This document shows, piece by piece, positions 57,701 through 64,000 of a DNA stretch of 64,000 nucleotides. Both the position numbers and the translations under genes were made by a program. Origin of the DNA: Nansenia antarctica (Eukaryota; Chordata; Actinopteri; Argentiniformes; Microstomatidae); assembly GCA_963989245.1 (NCBI GenBank), contig OZ022344.1, positions 12,188,231-12,252,230 of the forward strand, in the 5' to 3' direction. The stretch's first letter is position 1; each line of letters opens with the position of its first letter. The notes under the pieces were generated by a model. The model was not told where the DNA came from and did not search any database. It saw only the letters and a list, made by a program, of their open reading frames with translations.

Positions 57701-58046
57701 AGGTGAGGAAGACCGAACACCATCCCTTCACTTTCTTCACCTCTATTCCATTGATCGTTTCATTCCTACTCCCCTCCTCATTGTTAATTCAGTTAAAAAC
57801 ACATAATTTCTCCCAGAAGAACGATTATTTTCTCCTCTCTTTGCAATTCTCTCGTCTAGTTTTCCTCACACTTTCCTCCTCTCTTTATAACCTCTTTTTA
57901 TCGTCCTTTAATAATTCCCTCTTTCCTCTTTTCCTTAGTGACTGGTGTAAGTAAGGCCAAAGTGACAACAGCGTCCTCTTCGGTTACCCAACGTACCCCT
58001 GGGCCTCCCCCACTGATCAGCACTCCTACTGGTGAGGCCCACAATG

Positions 58047-58102
<56 letters not shown>

Positions 58103-59472
58103 GTGCGTGTGTGCGTGTGTGCGCGTGTGCGCATGTGTATATAATGAATGACTTTGTCATATCCTCATGACATTTCTTCAACCCTCATCATCCGAGTAGA
58201 GAATAGGATAATATCACCGGACTCTACACCCCCCCCTCCCCGTTCGCTGACTCTGTGTTCCATGTTACTTGTTGTTTCTGTGTTTCCCATATCCCCTATA
58301 TTGTCAGCGTCTTTGAGCCTCGGAAAAGCGCTATATGAATTAAATAAATTATTAATTATTATTATTATTATCAAAGATTATTATTAGTATTTATCTTGAG
58401 AAACTGTGTGTAATTTGAGTTTTTTTTTATTTTTGCCAAAGGTACTACAGCAAGAGCATCTCCTCAAAGTTCCGTGAGCAGTCCTCAACTCACGGTCCAC
58501 CATCGCCCCCCTCTGGTGAGATTCTAGATATCTACTACAAAAGTGCACATTTATTTATTGAAATTCCACTTCAATATGGAGTAAATGTGTATAGGCCTGT
58601 GTCACACACATATGAAACTTTTCTCTAAAATATCTTGTCTATTGTACTCTTAAGTAAGTAGTAAGTAAGTAAGTAACGTTTATTTATATAGCACAAAATG
58701 TACAACGACAAGAGCCGCCCAAAGTGCTTAACAGATACAATATAAAGAGAAAAACAAGGTAAAAGGGATACAGATTAAAGAAAAAAACAGACAAAATAGA
58801 AAAATACACTAAAAGCAAGGTGCAGTACAAATAAAAGTGCAAAGAGTGCAGTGTCGGGAAGGCAGGCTCACCTCAGGTCAAAGGCCAGGGAGAAAAGATG
58901 TGTTTTTACTAGTTTTTTAAAAGCCTCTTAAAACTACATGCTGGACCTTTCATTTGATTGTTAATATATATCTGATCACTAATTCATATCTCCTCCCGTA
59001 GGACTCCCCATCGAAAGCACGCCTGGGAAACACTACCAACACTACTAGAGCCCCCTCCACTGCCCTGCCCCCCTTACCCACCGCCCCCCCGAACCCCACA
59101 CGCCTGCCCCTGGAGGCCACCCAAACCTCGCCCCCCCAGCAGCCTCAGCTGAAGCTGGCCCGGGTGCAGAGCCAGAACGGCTTTGTGTTGTCCTGGTGCG
59201 TGGCGGAGACGGACCGCAGCTGTGCTGCCGTGGAGAGCTACCACCTGTTCGCCTACCACCAGGAGGCCAGCGGCCTACCACCAGGAGGCCAGCAGCACTG
59301 GAAAAAGATCGGGGAGGTGAAGGCCCTCCCGCTGCCCATGGCCTGCACGTTGACTCAGTTCGTCTCTGGATCCACGTATTACTTTGCCGTTCGGGCGCGT
59401 GACGTCTACGGTCGCTTCGGACACTTCTGTGAGCCTCAGTGCACTGATGTCATCAGCCCCGCCTCAAGCTAA
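45206..59472 (+). CDS. atf7ip: atf7ip, ATF7-interacting protein (MCAF1) - whole gene
   Basis: Nuclear co-regulator that binds and stabilises the H3K9 methyltransferase SETDB1 and links it to MBD1 and transcription factors. Twelve coding exons: N-terminal IFRARKTMKISDRQQLE; acidic/Lys-rich linkers; SETDB1-binding coiled coil from LELKITANAG to the AKIARLAKK block; Ser/Thr/Pro-rich activation-type region; SUMO-interacting motif FIDLTEDDDD; LTVHHRPP motif; C-terminal FN3 domain from LKLARVQSQNG to TDVISPASS. Exon sum is 2,891 nt, one base less than 964 codons (963 residues plus stop), somewhat shorter than my memory of the mammalian protein. All junctions agree in phase except after the A8 tract at 47580-47587. 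ATF7IP rather than ATF7IP2 is favoured by the near-complete match of the FN3 end. Confidence 0.95.
45940..46447 (+). CDS. atf7ip: atf7ip coding exon 2
   Basis: Acceptor cttctccag, donor GCCACAG|gtatga, 508 nt, phase 0 to 1. A low-complexity acidic and Lys-rich linker with DMKEEEEEEEDKGEKDDKQK and a VKKEIKVK stretch (possible SUMO acceptor). No folded domain expected. Confidence 0.92.
46676..46845 (+). CDS. atf7ip: atf7ip coding exon 3
   Basis: 170 nt, phase 1 to 0. Contains a basic patch (EREGKRQRVDG) that could act in nuclear import. It ends with AQLELKITANAGSRLKLEK, the start of the SETDB1-binding coiled-coil domain. Confidence 0.93.
47285..47422 (+). CDS. atf7ip: atf7ip coding exon 4 (SETDB1-binding coiled coil)
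   Basis: 138 nt, phase 0. Reads VVQQLVEERLRVLQLTVFDQ then NLQELKERVEKID, with heptad-like leucines matching the conserved helix pair of ATF7IP. The donor CAG|gtaagc is followed by a poly(G) tract. Confidence 0.95.
47523..47593 (+). CDS. atf7ip: atf7ip coding exon 5 (end of coiled coil, frame break)
   Basis: Begins AKIARLAKKCGEANQASEN, the conserved helix end. The A8 run at 47580-47587 leaves the exon at 71 nt. The next exon needs phase 0, so one base appears missing. Either an assembly error in the homopolymer or a true lesion. Confidence 0.88.
47842..47900 (+). CDS. atf7ip: atf7ip coding exon 6 (NAGNAG acceptor)
   Basis: Acceptor ttttagcag gives either a CAG-included (47839) or CAG-excluded (47842) start, differing by one Gln. 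Reads VLTSPVAKAAPVTTTTPTQ and ends ACACAACG|gtaagt in phase 2. This donor is compatible with both the exon at 48759 and the exon at 49827. Confidence 0.85.
48759..49206 (+). CDS. atf7ip: Alternative terminal exon in atf7ip encoding a BEN-like domain
   Basis: Acceptor ctcctcccccaacag; the first base completes the CG| codon of exon 6. It encodes an acidic linker (KEEETEEEEEDDEK), a PIKKEPLEQ SUMO-type site, then a domain with ERQLYYDCRTGTGKARIERY and AVYLFRNIVPYEHYSDWVN. In the current frame it stops at 49206. Immediately before, the adjacent frame carries VRETMKAHLQHRFNNM and CSEDWRKIRDSIIELLR, matching the second half of a BEN-like fold and stopping at 49285. A single-base change near 49150 separates the halves. 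AATAAA at 49489 supports a true last exon. Alternatives: a fossil copy of another BEN gene that happens to be in phase. Confidence 0.6.
49489..49494 (+). terminator. Poly(A) signal for the alternative terminal exon
   Basis: AATAAA about 280 bp after the second-frame stop, in AT-rich 3'-UTR-like DNA and before a poly(G)/T-rich stretch. Confidence 0.55.
49827..49891 (+). CDS. atf7ip: atf7ip coding exon 7
   Basis: 65 nt from ctctaaacag to CTACAG|gtgagg; its first base completes the phase-2 codon of exon 6 and it ends in phase 1. Reads LVRTTMEVKQTPTALGPTNT. Short and weakly conserved, but both junctions fit. Confidence 0.75.
50094..50720 (+). CDS. atf7ip: atf7ip coding exon 8 (Ser/Thr/Pro-rich)
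   Basis: 627 nt, phase 1 to 1, GC-rich. Encodes a long disordered region with VSQTPFLHLIPTTSN, MVGQGQPLLIQLPLSG and LNKAMTTTPGTTYILK. It corresponds to the Ser/Thr/Pro-rich central part of ATF7IP. The donor AGACAG|gtgggt leads into a 6.9-kb intron. Confidence 0.92.
51121..51152 (+). repeat. Short interstitial telomere-like tract
   Basis: TTAGGGTTAGGGTTAGGATT then AGGGTTAGGG: five hexamers with one variant, inside the TIR element. A TTAGGGTT remnant also occurs near 57186. Confidence 0.85.
51790..53833. mobile_element. Non-autonomous hAT element, 8-bp target duplication
   Basis: Ends CAGTGGAGCCCC and GGGGCGCCTCTG are imperfect inverted repeats. Flanks CCGCGCAT (51782-51789, 53834-53841) are identical 8-mers. 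The 2,044 bp lacks a transposase ORF. It contains two diverged about 190-bp tandem copies around GATCAATGATCGACGTCG (52755, 52938) and a LINE tail near 53540-53642. Confidence 0.88.
53535..53642 (+). mobile_element. L2-like LINE 3' tail with (TATTC)n
   Basis: TTTTTTGCACCTTCGG, then CATTGTATAGGCAACTG, ACGACAATAAAG and (TCTAT)n is the standard 3' end of fish L2/CR1-like elements. Confidence 0.7.
54289..54347 (+). pseudogene. 5S rRNA-derived segment
   Basis: AAGCAGGGTTGGGCC, TTAGTACCTGGATGGGAGAC and CGCCTG match the internal control region of vertebrate 5S rRNA, followed by CTGTAAGCTTTT as at the 5S 3' end. About 13 bases between are missing and the 5' half of 5S is absent. Probably a retroposed or SINE3-type fragment, not a functional 5S gene. 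Confidence 0.75.
54348..55380. other. Unclassified segment of the TIR element
   Basis: GC-richer DNA just after the 5S-like piece with no recognised coding or RNA family, then AT-rich sequence with tandem ACACAATAGCA-containing blocks near 55027 and 55100. Confidence 0.4.
55382..57019 (+). mobile_element. Near-complete Tc1-like transposon
   Basis: Begins CAGTGGGTTCGGAAAGTATT and ends with its inverse, flanked by TA (55380-55381, 57020-57021). Inverted repeats extend about 60 bp or more, and further internal repeats lie near 55510 and 56870. It is nested in the right arm of the 50879-57038 element. Confidence 0.95.
55784..56805 (+). pseudogene. Tc1 transposase, two lesions
   Basis: ATG at 55784, then KELTEELRDRIVARHRSGQG. 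A frameshift near 55860-55880 separates it from the HTH/DNA-binding region (SIILKWKKFGTTRTLPRTG, with a GRP-type hook RTGRPAKLS). The catalytic core has D in LWSDETKIELFG, D in FQQDNDPKHTA and E in SPDLNPIEHLWRDLK (DD34E). A TGA at 56395-56397 interrupts the core between the first two aspartates, consistent with CGA-to-TGA decay. Length otherwise matches the usual about 340 residues. Confidence 0.93.
57525..57560 (-). repeat. SINE tail fragment
   Basis: CATTTAGCAGACGC...TTATTCCAAA is the reverse of the common fish retroposon 3' module, ending about 40 bp before an atf7ip acceptor. Confidence 0.6.
57601..57702 (+). CDS. atf7ip: atf7ip coding exon 9 (SUMO-interacting motif)
   Basis: 102 nt, phase 1 to 1. 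Ends NSFIDLTEDDDDVQ, a hydrophobic core followed by acids, the canonical SIM that mediates ATF7IP binding to SUMO. Acceptor cattttcag, donor CAAG|gtgagg. Confidence 0.95.
57939..58031 (+). CDS. atf7ip: atf7ip coding exon 10
   Basis: 93 nt, phase 1 to 1; reads VTGVSKAKVTTASSSV then TQRTPGPPPLISTPTG. Disordered Ser/Thr/Pro linker. The donor GCCTACTG-type ACTG|gtgagg is immediately followed by a (GT)n microsatellite. Confidence 0.88.
58047..58140. repeat. (GT)n microsatellite
   Basis: GT run grading into GTGTGC units, starting 16 bp downstream of the atf7ip exon 10 donor. Confidence 0.95.
58442..58515 (+). CDS. atf7ip: atf7ip coding exon 11
   Basis: 74 nt, phase 1 to 0. Ends SPQLTVHHRPPL, a motif conserved in vertebrate ATF7IP just before the FN3 domain. 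Acceptor tttttgccaaag, donor CTCTG|gtgaga. Confidence 0.9.
58670..58925 (-). mobile_element. Retroposon 3' fragment
   Basis: Plus strand shows (AAGT)n then AACGTTTATTTATATAGCAC and CCGCCCAAAGTGCT, the reversed 3' end of a widespread fish LINE/SINE whose tail is a short tandem repeat. No ORF. Confidence 0.6.
59002..59472 (+). CDS. atf7ip: atf7ip coding exon 12 (FN3 domain, stop)
   Basis: Pro-rich lead, then the fibronectin type III domain: LKLARVQSQNGFVLSWCVAE, SCAAVESYHLFAYH, WKKIGEVKALPLPMACTLTQ, YYFAVRARDVYGRFG, ending TDVISPASS and TAA at 59470. This domain binds partners such as MBD1. A 22-bp tandem duplication (59251-59294) enlarges one loop. Confidence 0.97.
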   Translation, partial: DSPSKARLGNTTNTTRAPSTALPPLPTAPPNPTRLPLEATQTSPPQQPQLKLARVQSQNGFVLSWCVAETDRSCAAVESYHLFAYHQEASGLPPGGQQHWKKIGEVKALPLPMACTLTQFVSGSTYYFAVRARDVYGRFGHFCEPQCTDVISPASS

Positions 59473-59986
59473 GGAAGGGGAAAAGGGTCATTTCACAGTA
59501 CAGGAAAGTTGAAAGGACTGTTCATTTCTTTCCGTATGGTTTTAGGAGGCTTGAGTGTTGACAAATACATGTATGAACACACACACGCACACATTCGGAA
59601 ACACCTAAATGTATACTGATGGACTCAAGACTACTCCGATTGGGTAATAGGATTTGGCAACGGTTACTGCTGTGCCTACATACGTATTGTATATTTTTTG
59701 TGACTTATGAAGCTATTGTACATAAGTGGATTACCGCCCCCCCCCCCCCCCTTCGATATTTATGTTGATTTCTGGTTTGGATGTTATTTAGCCTGTTGTT
59801 CACTGTTCTGCTTCACTTTGTCTCAGTCCTAACATTCCTCCTCATTGTAACCAATCGTGATCAAAAAAACTAATCTGCATGCAACTGAATCAACCTTCAA
59901 CCAATCAGAACACTGAACCAAACCATCGAACCAGCCCCATTTTTTGTCGAGTACGCTGACTTTATAGGAATGGCAAGTTCAATAAA
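59473..59986 (+). other. atf7ip: atf7ip 3' UTR and poly(A) signal
   Basis: Noncoding sequence after the stop with AATAAA at 59981-59986, before a LINE fragment. Confidence 0.65.
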
Positions 59987-60069
59987 AGGTTTTATTGAAG
60001 TCAAGTCACGTCTTTGTGTAATGATTGCCTGCTTGCTGCTGCTTGAGTCCCTAATTGCTTTTATTACTA

Positions 60070-60680
60070 TGAGATTGTCATGGGTTGACTACAAAGTCCT
60101 TCTTCTCACGCACAAATGCATCAACGGACACGCACCTCCCTATCTACAAGAACTCATCACTCCACAAACCTCCACCCGCACCCTCAGGTCTTCAAACAGT
60201 TTGCTCCTCCAGGTCCCCAATACCAGGCTCCGCACCATGGGGGACCGAGCCTTCTGTTCGGCTGCGCTGTGCCTGTGGAACAGCCTTCCTAGCCAGCTAA
60301 GGGCAGTACAGAGCCTGTGGAACAGCCTTCCTAGCCAGCTAAGGGCAGTACAGAGCCTGTGGAACAGCCTTCCTAGCCAGCTAAGGGCAGTACAGAGCCT
60401 GTGGAACAGCCTTCCTAGCCAGCTAAGGGCAGTACAGAGCCTGTGGAACAGCCTTCCTAGCCAGCTAAGGGCAGTACAGAGCCTGTAGAACAGCCTTCCT
60501 AGCCAGCTAAGGGCAGTACAGAGCCTGGACTCTTTTAAGACAGGCCTTTGACTGTTGAACTGTGTTCATTCTTGTGATTTATTTTGTGTTTTTTTACTAT
60601 GTTTTTAACTTATTATGTTTTTTGTTTTTTTTACTCTGTAGCACTCTGAGATTCTTTTGAATGAAAAGTGCAATACAAAT
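60070..60680 (+). mobile_element. LINE 3' end with 42-bp coding minisatellite
   Basis: Encodes the C-terminal part of a fish non-LTR reverse transcriptase: VDYKVLLLTHKCINGHAPPY, TSTRTLRSSNSLLLQVP, MGDRAFCSAALCLWNSLPSQ. A 42-bp unit encoding LWNSLPSQLRAVQS is repeated six times (about 60277-60527); a CTGTAG variant gives a stop at 60488. The 3' part ends GTGCAATACAAATAAG. Confidence 0.8.
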
Positions 60681-60682
60681 AA

Positions 60683-60885
60683 GGGGTAGTGGTGGTCTAG
60701 TGGATAGTGAGTTGGACTTGTGATCGGAAGGTTGTGAGTTCAAATCCCGCCTGAAGCCACACCACTACTAGTGTGCCCTTGGGTAAGGCACTTAGCCCTC
60801 AGTTACTCCAGGGGGAATGTCCCTGTAATTCGTAATTGTAAGTCGCTTTGGATAAAAGCGTCTGCTAAATGGCAAAATTAATTTT
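60683..60885 (+). mobile_element. tRNA-derived SINE with LINE-like tail
   Basis: A-box-like GTGGTCTAGTGGATAGTGAG, B-box GGTTGTGAGTTCAAATCCC, then CACCACTACTAGTGTGCCCT, and a tail GTAAGTCGCTTTGGATAAAA with GCGTCTGCTAAATGG. It lies directly after the LINE 3' end. Not a tRNA gene: no cloverleaf 3' half. Confidence 0.88.
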
Positions 60886-61251
60886 AATTAAATTAAATAA
60901 AATGCATTATTATTATTTATAGTTAATAACACTTTAGTTAGCTAGCTAAACTAGCAAAGTAGCATATTGTGTACCCAGGCTTGAGACAGGGTTTTATATT
61001 GTAGTAATATTAATGTAACTTACATTACATTTACAGAAGATTCCTTGTTTGTAGCCCCTCTAAGTTGTAATGAGATCTGCCCCAATTACTGCACCCTGAC
61101 AATATTTTAGTTTAGAATAAAGTTGGTAATTTAATGTCAAACTAGATGTATTCCTCTATTTCAGAGACCCACATCATCAGCAGTAAGTGTAAGTCTAATG
61201 ATGGATCCAACTTCAGGTGAATGCAGCAGCAACCTGCCAAGAAAGCGGCAT

Positions 61252-61419
61252 GGACAGCATCATCCACTGCTCTGATGATGGACAGCATCATCCACTGCTC
61301 TGATGATGGACAGCATCATCCACTGCTCTGATCATGGACAGCATCATCCACTGCTCTGATCATGGACAGCATCATCCACTGCTCTGATGATGGACAGCAT
61401 CATCCACTGCTCTGATGAT
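61252..61419 (+). repeat. 28-bp minisatellite, six copies
   Basis: Unit GACAGCATCATCCACTGCTC plus TGATGATG, with GATCATG variants. A 28-bp unit changes frame every copy, so only the last copy is in frame with the downstream ORF. Confidence 0.92.
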
Positions 61420-61569
61420 GACTCGCACTCAAACCTGGTGTCACCCCAAAACCTGGACTCATGGAGAACTTTGTTGAGGGCGGCAGAAATCAGAAAACAT
61501 CTCCCAATTTTGGACCACACCTACCACCGGACTCCATACACCTACAGCTTTCACTGCCTTGTGGGCTAA
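61387..61569 (+). pseudogene. Fragment of an unclassified fish multicopy protein
   Basis: 60 codons: acidic start, then NLDSWRTLLRAAEIRKHLPI. This 'DSW.TLL.AA..R...IL' pattern is familiar from N-termini of transposon-associated fish proteins, but I cannot name the family. Downstream sequence leaves the family pattern. Confidence 0.35.
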
Positions 61570-61769
61570 ATAAATGTAACTGTTCATCTGCCTCCGCCTC
61601 AGTGTCCTGCATTCGGGTCCACTCCCGTACAGAACGTAGGCTAACACACATTTTAAATGACAGCAGTCCATACTTTAAGGGGGGATAAGGTATTAAACTA
61701 CCAACAACAAGGTCCAACAAGGTCTATCACATCAAATAATAATCTAGGGATGTATAGTAATTAATTACT

Positions 61770-62750
61770 GTCTTTATCCAATCTGTGGTCCAAATGTTCT
61801 TTAACACTAGGAAAGCCGTGAGGTGTCGTAGAGCACCAGTGAGTACAAAAAAAAATCTACCTTTGCACTCGATCAAATTTCAGGACCCTCCTTTCATGAC
61901 TTTTCCTAGATATGTGCGTTCTACCACCCAGCATCTTTACATTTTCAAAATCGAGTTAGTATAAAGCGATTTTGCAGTATTTCTGTGTGTGTCTGTGTAT
62001 TTGCCTTGGAATTCGGCTGCCATCTTTTTCTCCAAGGCTGCAATTCTCTTTTATATCAGCAGAGGTAGCAAGGGGACACACACTGTGCTCAACCTTCAGG
62101 CTTCAGTGCTGAATTAGATACAGTATAAGACTGATAAGTATGTAACATAATGTGTTTATATATAGGCTATATATAGCAATAGGGATACATAAGATATGTA
62201 TATGTACAGACAGTTATGAAAATGATAAACTGTACAGTATGTCTCCCAATCCCTTCAGATTTGTTGGAGCTGAGTTTTTTTTCCACCCAAGTTCCATGCA
62301 ATAGTGATAAGACATTATGATATGTGTAGCCTATGTACAGTTATGAATGATACACTGCACAGTATGTAACTATCAAGCTGTGTGGTATTACATAGGTACC
62401 ACAGCAAAGTAGTTCATCAACGAATATTATATAACAAACAGATATTTATAATATTGTATATAATGTATTTTTTGTATATCACTGTAGACCACGTTGTAGT
62501 AGTAGCCAATTGCAGAGTGTATTCATTATTTTGTTTGTTTGAATCCTCACTGTGTTAATGTTTTGCAGTGAACAAACAATTGTTGGGTGAATAAACTGTC
62601 TCTTGCCGTGAAATGTGTACATCAAATAAAATGATGTCGGCGATGATTATGCCTGTACAGCGCTGTCAATTTTCAAATAATGCTATAGGCTATATATATC
62701 TATCTACCCTCCCTCCACCCCCACCCAGAGAGCTTTGGACTGTCTGGATA
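61770..62750. other. No recognisable feature
   Basis: AT-rich sequence with several ATATAGGCTATATATAG-like stretches. No gene or clear repeat edge seen. Confidence 0.5.
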
Positions 62751-62754
62751 TGAA

Positions 62755-62955
62755 CACTTGAACACTTGATCTCTGCACTTTATATTTATATTAATTATGA
62801 CTCTTGCACTTTGATGTTGGTTTGCACTGTCTTGTCCTGTCTTGCACCTGTCCTGCTGTAAACCGTGCTCCATTGTTCCAAACCAAATTCCTAACATGTT
62901 TACATGTCATGGCAATAAAAGTCTTCTGATTCTGATTCTGATTCTGATTCTGATA
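62755..62955 (+). mobile_element. L2-like LINE 3' UTR and (TGATTC)n tail
   Basis: TTGCACTGTCTTGTCCTGTC, CATGGCAATAAAAG and (TTCTGA)n form the same tail type as the LINE at 8188 but in plus orientation. No RT coding remains. Confidence 0.75.
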
Positions 62956-63271
62956 TGAATGTTCAGTTGTGATATGAAGTAGCCAACAATTCTCATGTCG
63001 ACCATGATAATAATAGGCTACAACAAGGTTGTACATAGATATACGCAGATTCATATTTGGATAGTTGAACACAGACAGAGAGACAGATAATTCATTTTTA
63101 TTTACTTGCAATGTTCACGTCAATTCTTCCAAGTAAAAAGTATGGTAATTAATATGAACACCAATATATATTTAAAAAAGTAGAAAGTGAATAGGAGGTC
63201 GCCGGAGCGCTCAGCATGGGCGCTGTCAGGTAGACAGGGCAGGAGAGGCATCAGGCCTGGCCATGGGACAG

Positions 63272-64000
63272 TCAGCATCCCCAGCACACCGTTGCTGGCT
63301 TGGTGCATGTGCCACAGACAAATCGTCCACATGACTGGCAGATGTTAATTGCTTTGTTCCCTCGACATATGGTGCCTTGACACTTTTTTCTTTTCCCCTG
63401 TGGGGACGGAGGTGTGCGAGGAGTTTCGAGCTGCAGTCGCCTTCTCGCTGCTGGTGTAGAAGGAAGCCTTGTCATTACCAGTGGCTCACACAGCTCCCCT
63501 GCCAGCTTAAAAAGGAATTTCTTCCTGCTTATCCTGACGCCCATGCACTGGCTGTACAGAATGCGTGCATTAATTGCAGCCATGTCCAAAATGTTGTAAA
63601 ACACAGCTACAGGCCAACGGCGGGTCCCTCCTTTTACTGTGTATTTCCTCGTCATCTGGTCCAGAACATCAACACCGAACTTAGTGCTGTTGTAGTAGGA
63701 AACCGTTTCGGGCAGTTTCTTTAGGCCATCATCAGTAGAAACGGTTTGATGCAGTGTGCTGAGGAGGCATACATTTTTCTTAGGTTTTGCCTGGTAAACC
63801 GTGAGTGTGGCTTCTCCAGCCCTCAGCACCTTGCTGGAAAATCTTTCAGTCTGTGCCCGTGTACATGGGGGCAACTCCCGTCTGATTTTATTAATTGTGC
63901 CAACAATTGTGGTTTGTTGGGCCAAAAGGGTGTTTGCCAGTGGCAAGGAGGTGAAGTAATTGTCTGTCGTGACATTTCTTCCTTTGCCCACGAACGGCTC
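63272..64000 (-). CDS. piggyBac-like transposase, C-terminal part (continues beyond window)
   Basis: Minus-strand frame open from the window edge to a stop at 63272. It contains NVTTDNYFTSLPLANTLL (includes a catalytic Asp region), TIVGTINKIRRELPP, STKFGVDVLDQMTRKYTVK with the later catalytic Asp, RRWPVAVFYNILDMA, and a C-terminal Cys-rich zinc-binding tail (CQSCGRFVCGTCTK...CWGC). All are hallmarks of piggyBac transposases. It is uninterrupted over about 240 residues, so the element may be fairly young. The N-terminal half and the left inverted repeat are outside the window. Confidence 0.93.
   Translation of the reverse strand, partial: EPFVGKGRNVTTDNYFTSLPLANTLLAQQTTIVGTINKIRRELPPCTRAQTERFSSKVLRAGEATLTVYQAKPKKNVCLLSTLHQTVSTDDGLKKLPETVSYYNSTKFGVDVLDQMTRKYTVKGGTRRWPVAVFYNILDMAAINARILYSQCMGVRISRKKFLFKLAGELCEPLVMTRLPSTPAARRRLQLETPRTPPSPQGKRKKCQGTICRGNKAINICQSCGRFVCGTCTKPATVCWGC

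Noticed and set aside
61252..61419. CRISPR-like regular repeats
   Set aside because: Contiguous 28-bp tandem repeats without spacers, in a vertebrate genome; a minisatellite.

Overview
The window looks like nuclear DNA from a teleost fish. It has split genes with canonical GT-AG introns, long (GT)n microsatellites, tRNA-derived SINEs, L2/CR1/Rex-like LINE tails, and many DNA transposons (MULE, hAT, Tc1, ISL2EU, piggyBac) beside a Gypsy LTR element. The predicted proteins resemble fish and vertebrate families. The species cannot be fixed from the sequence alone.

Region 1 (about 1.2-12.6 kb, + strand) is a HECT-domain gene of the fish-expanded type usually annotated 'G2/M phase-specific E3 ubiquitin-protein ligase-like'. 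Its exons can be chained by splice phase from a start at 1428 to a stop at 12033. It carries a 4,008-bp Mutator-like element (2673-6680, perfect 9-bp target duplication) in an intron. An antisense 5'-truncated LINE abuts a 36-bp coding minisatellite, and much of the HECT N-lobe is missing with loss of phase, so this copy is probably a pseudogene.

Region 2 (about 12.6-44 kb) has no confident host gene. It contains diverged repeated units, each with a conserved YY1-like CCATTTTGAG core, and a recent tandem duplication (about 20.2-31.96 kb and 31.96-39.31 kb). Each copy serves as the empty-site control for an insertion in the other. Copy 1 received a 6.8-kb hAT element (8-bp target duplication) that later took a young Gypsy retrotransposon (24080-28780). 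Copy 2 received a 2,490-bp ISL2EU element with an apparently intact two-exon THAP-DDE transposase.

Region 3 (about 44.2-60 kb, + strand) is atf7ip, the ATF7-interacting protein (MCAF1), a nuclear partner of the H3K9 methyltransferase SETDB1. Twelve coding exons encode the conserved N-terminal motif, acidic/Lys-rich linkers, the SETDB1-binding coiled coil, a Ser/Thr/Pro-rich region, a SUMO-interacting motif and the C-terminal fibronectin-III domain. The exons total 2,891 nt, one short of a continuous frame, and the break maps to an A8 tract. One intron holds an in-phase alternative terminal exon for a BEN-like domain with its own AATAAA. Another holds a 6.2-kb TIR element with nested hAT and Tc1 copies.

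Region 4 (60-64 kb) holds a LINE 3' end with a 42-bp minisatellite, a SINE, a 28-bp minisatellite in an acidic ORF, an L2-like tail and, at the right edge, the 3' part of a piggyBac transposase on the - strand.
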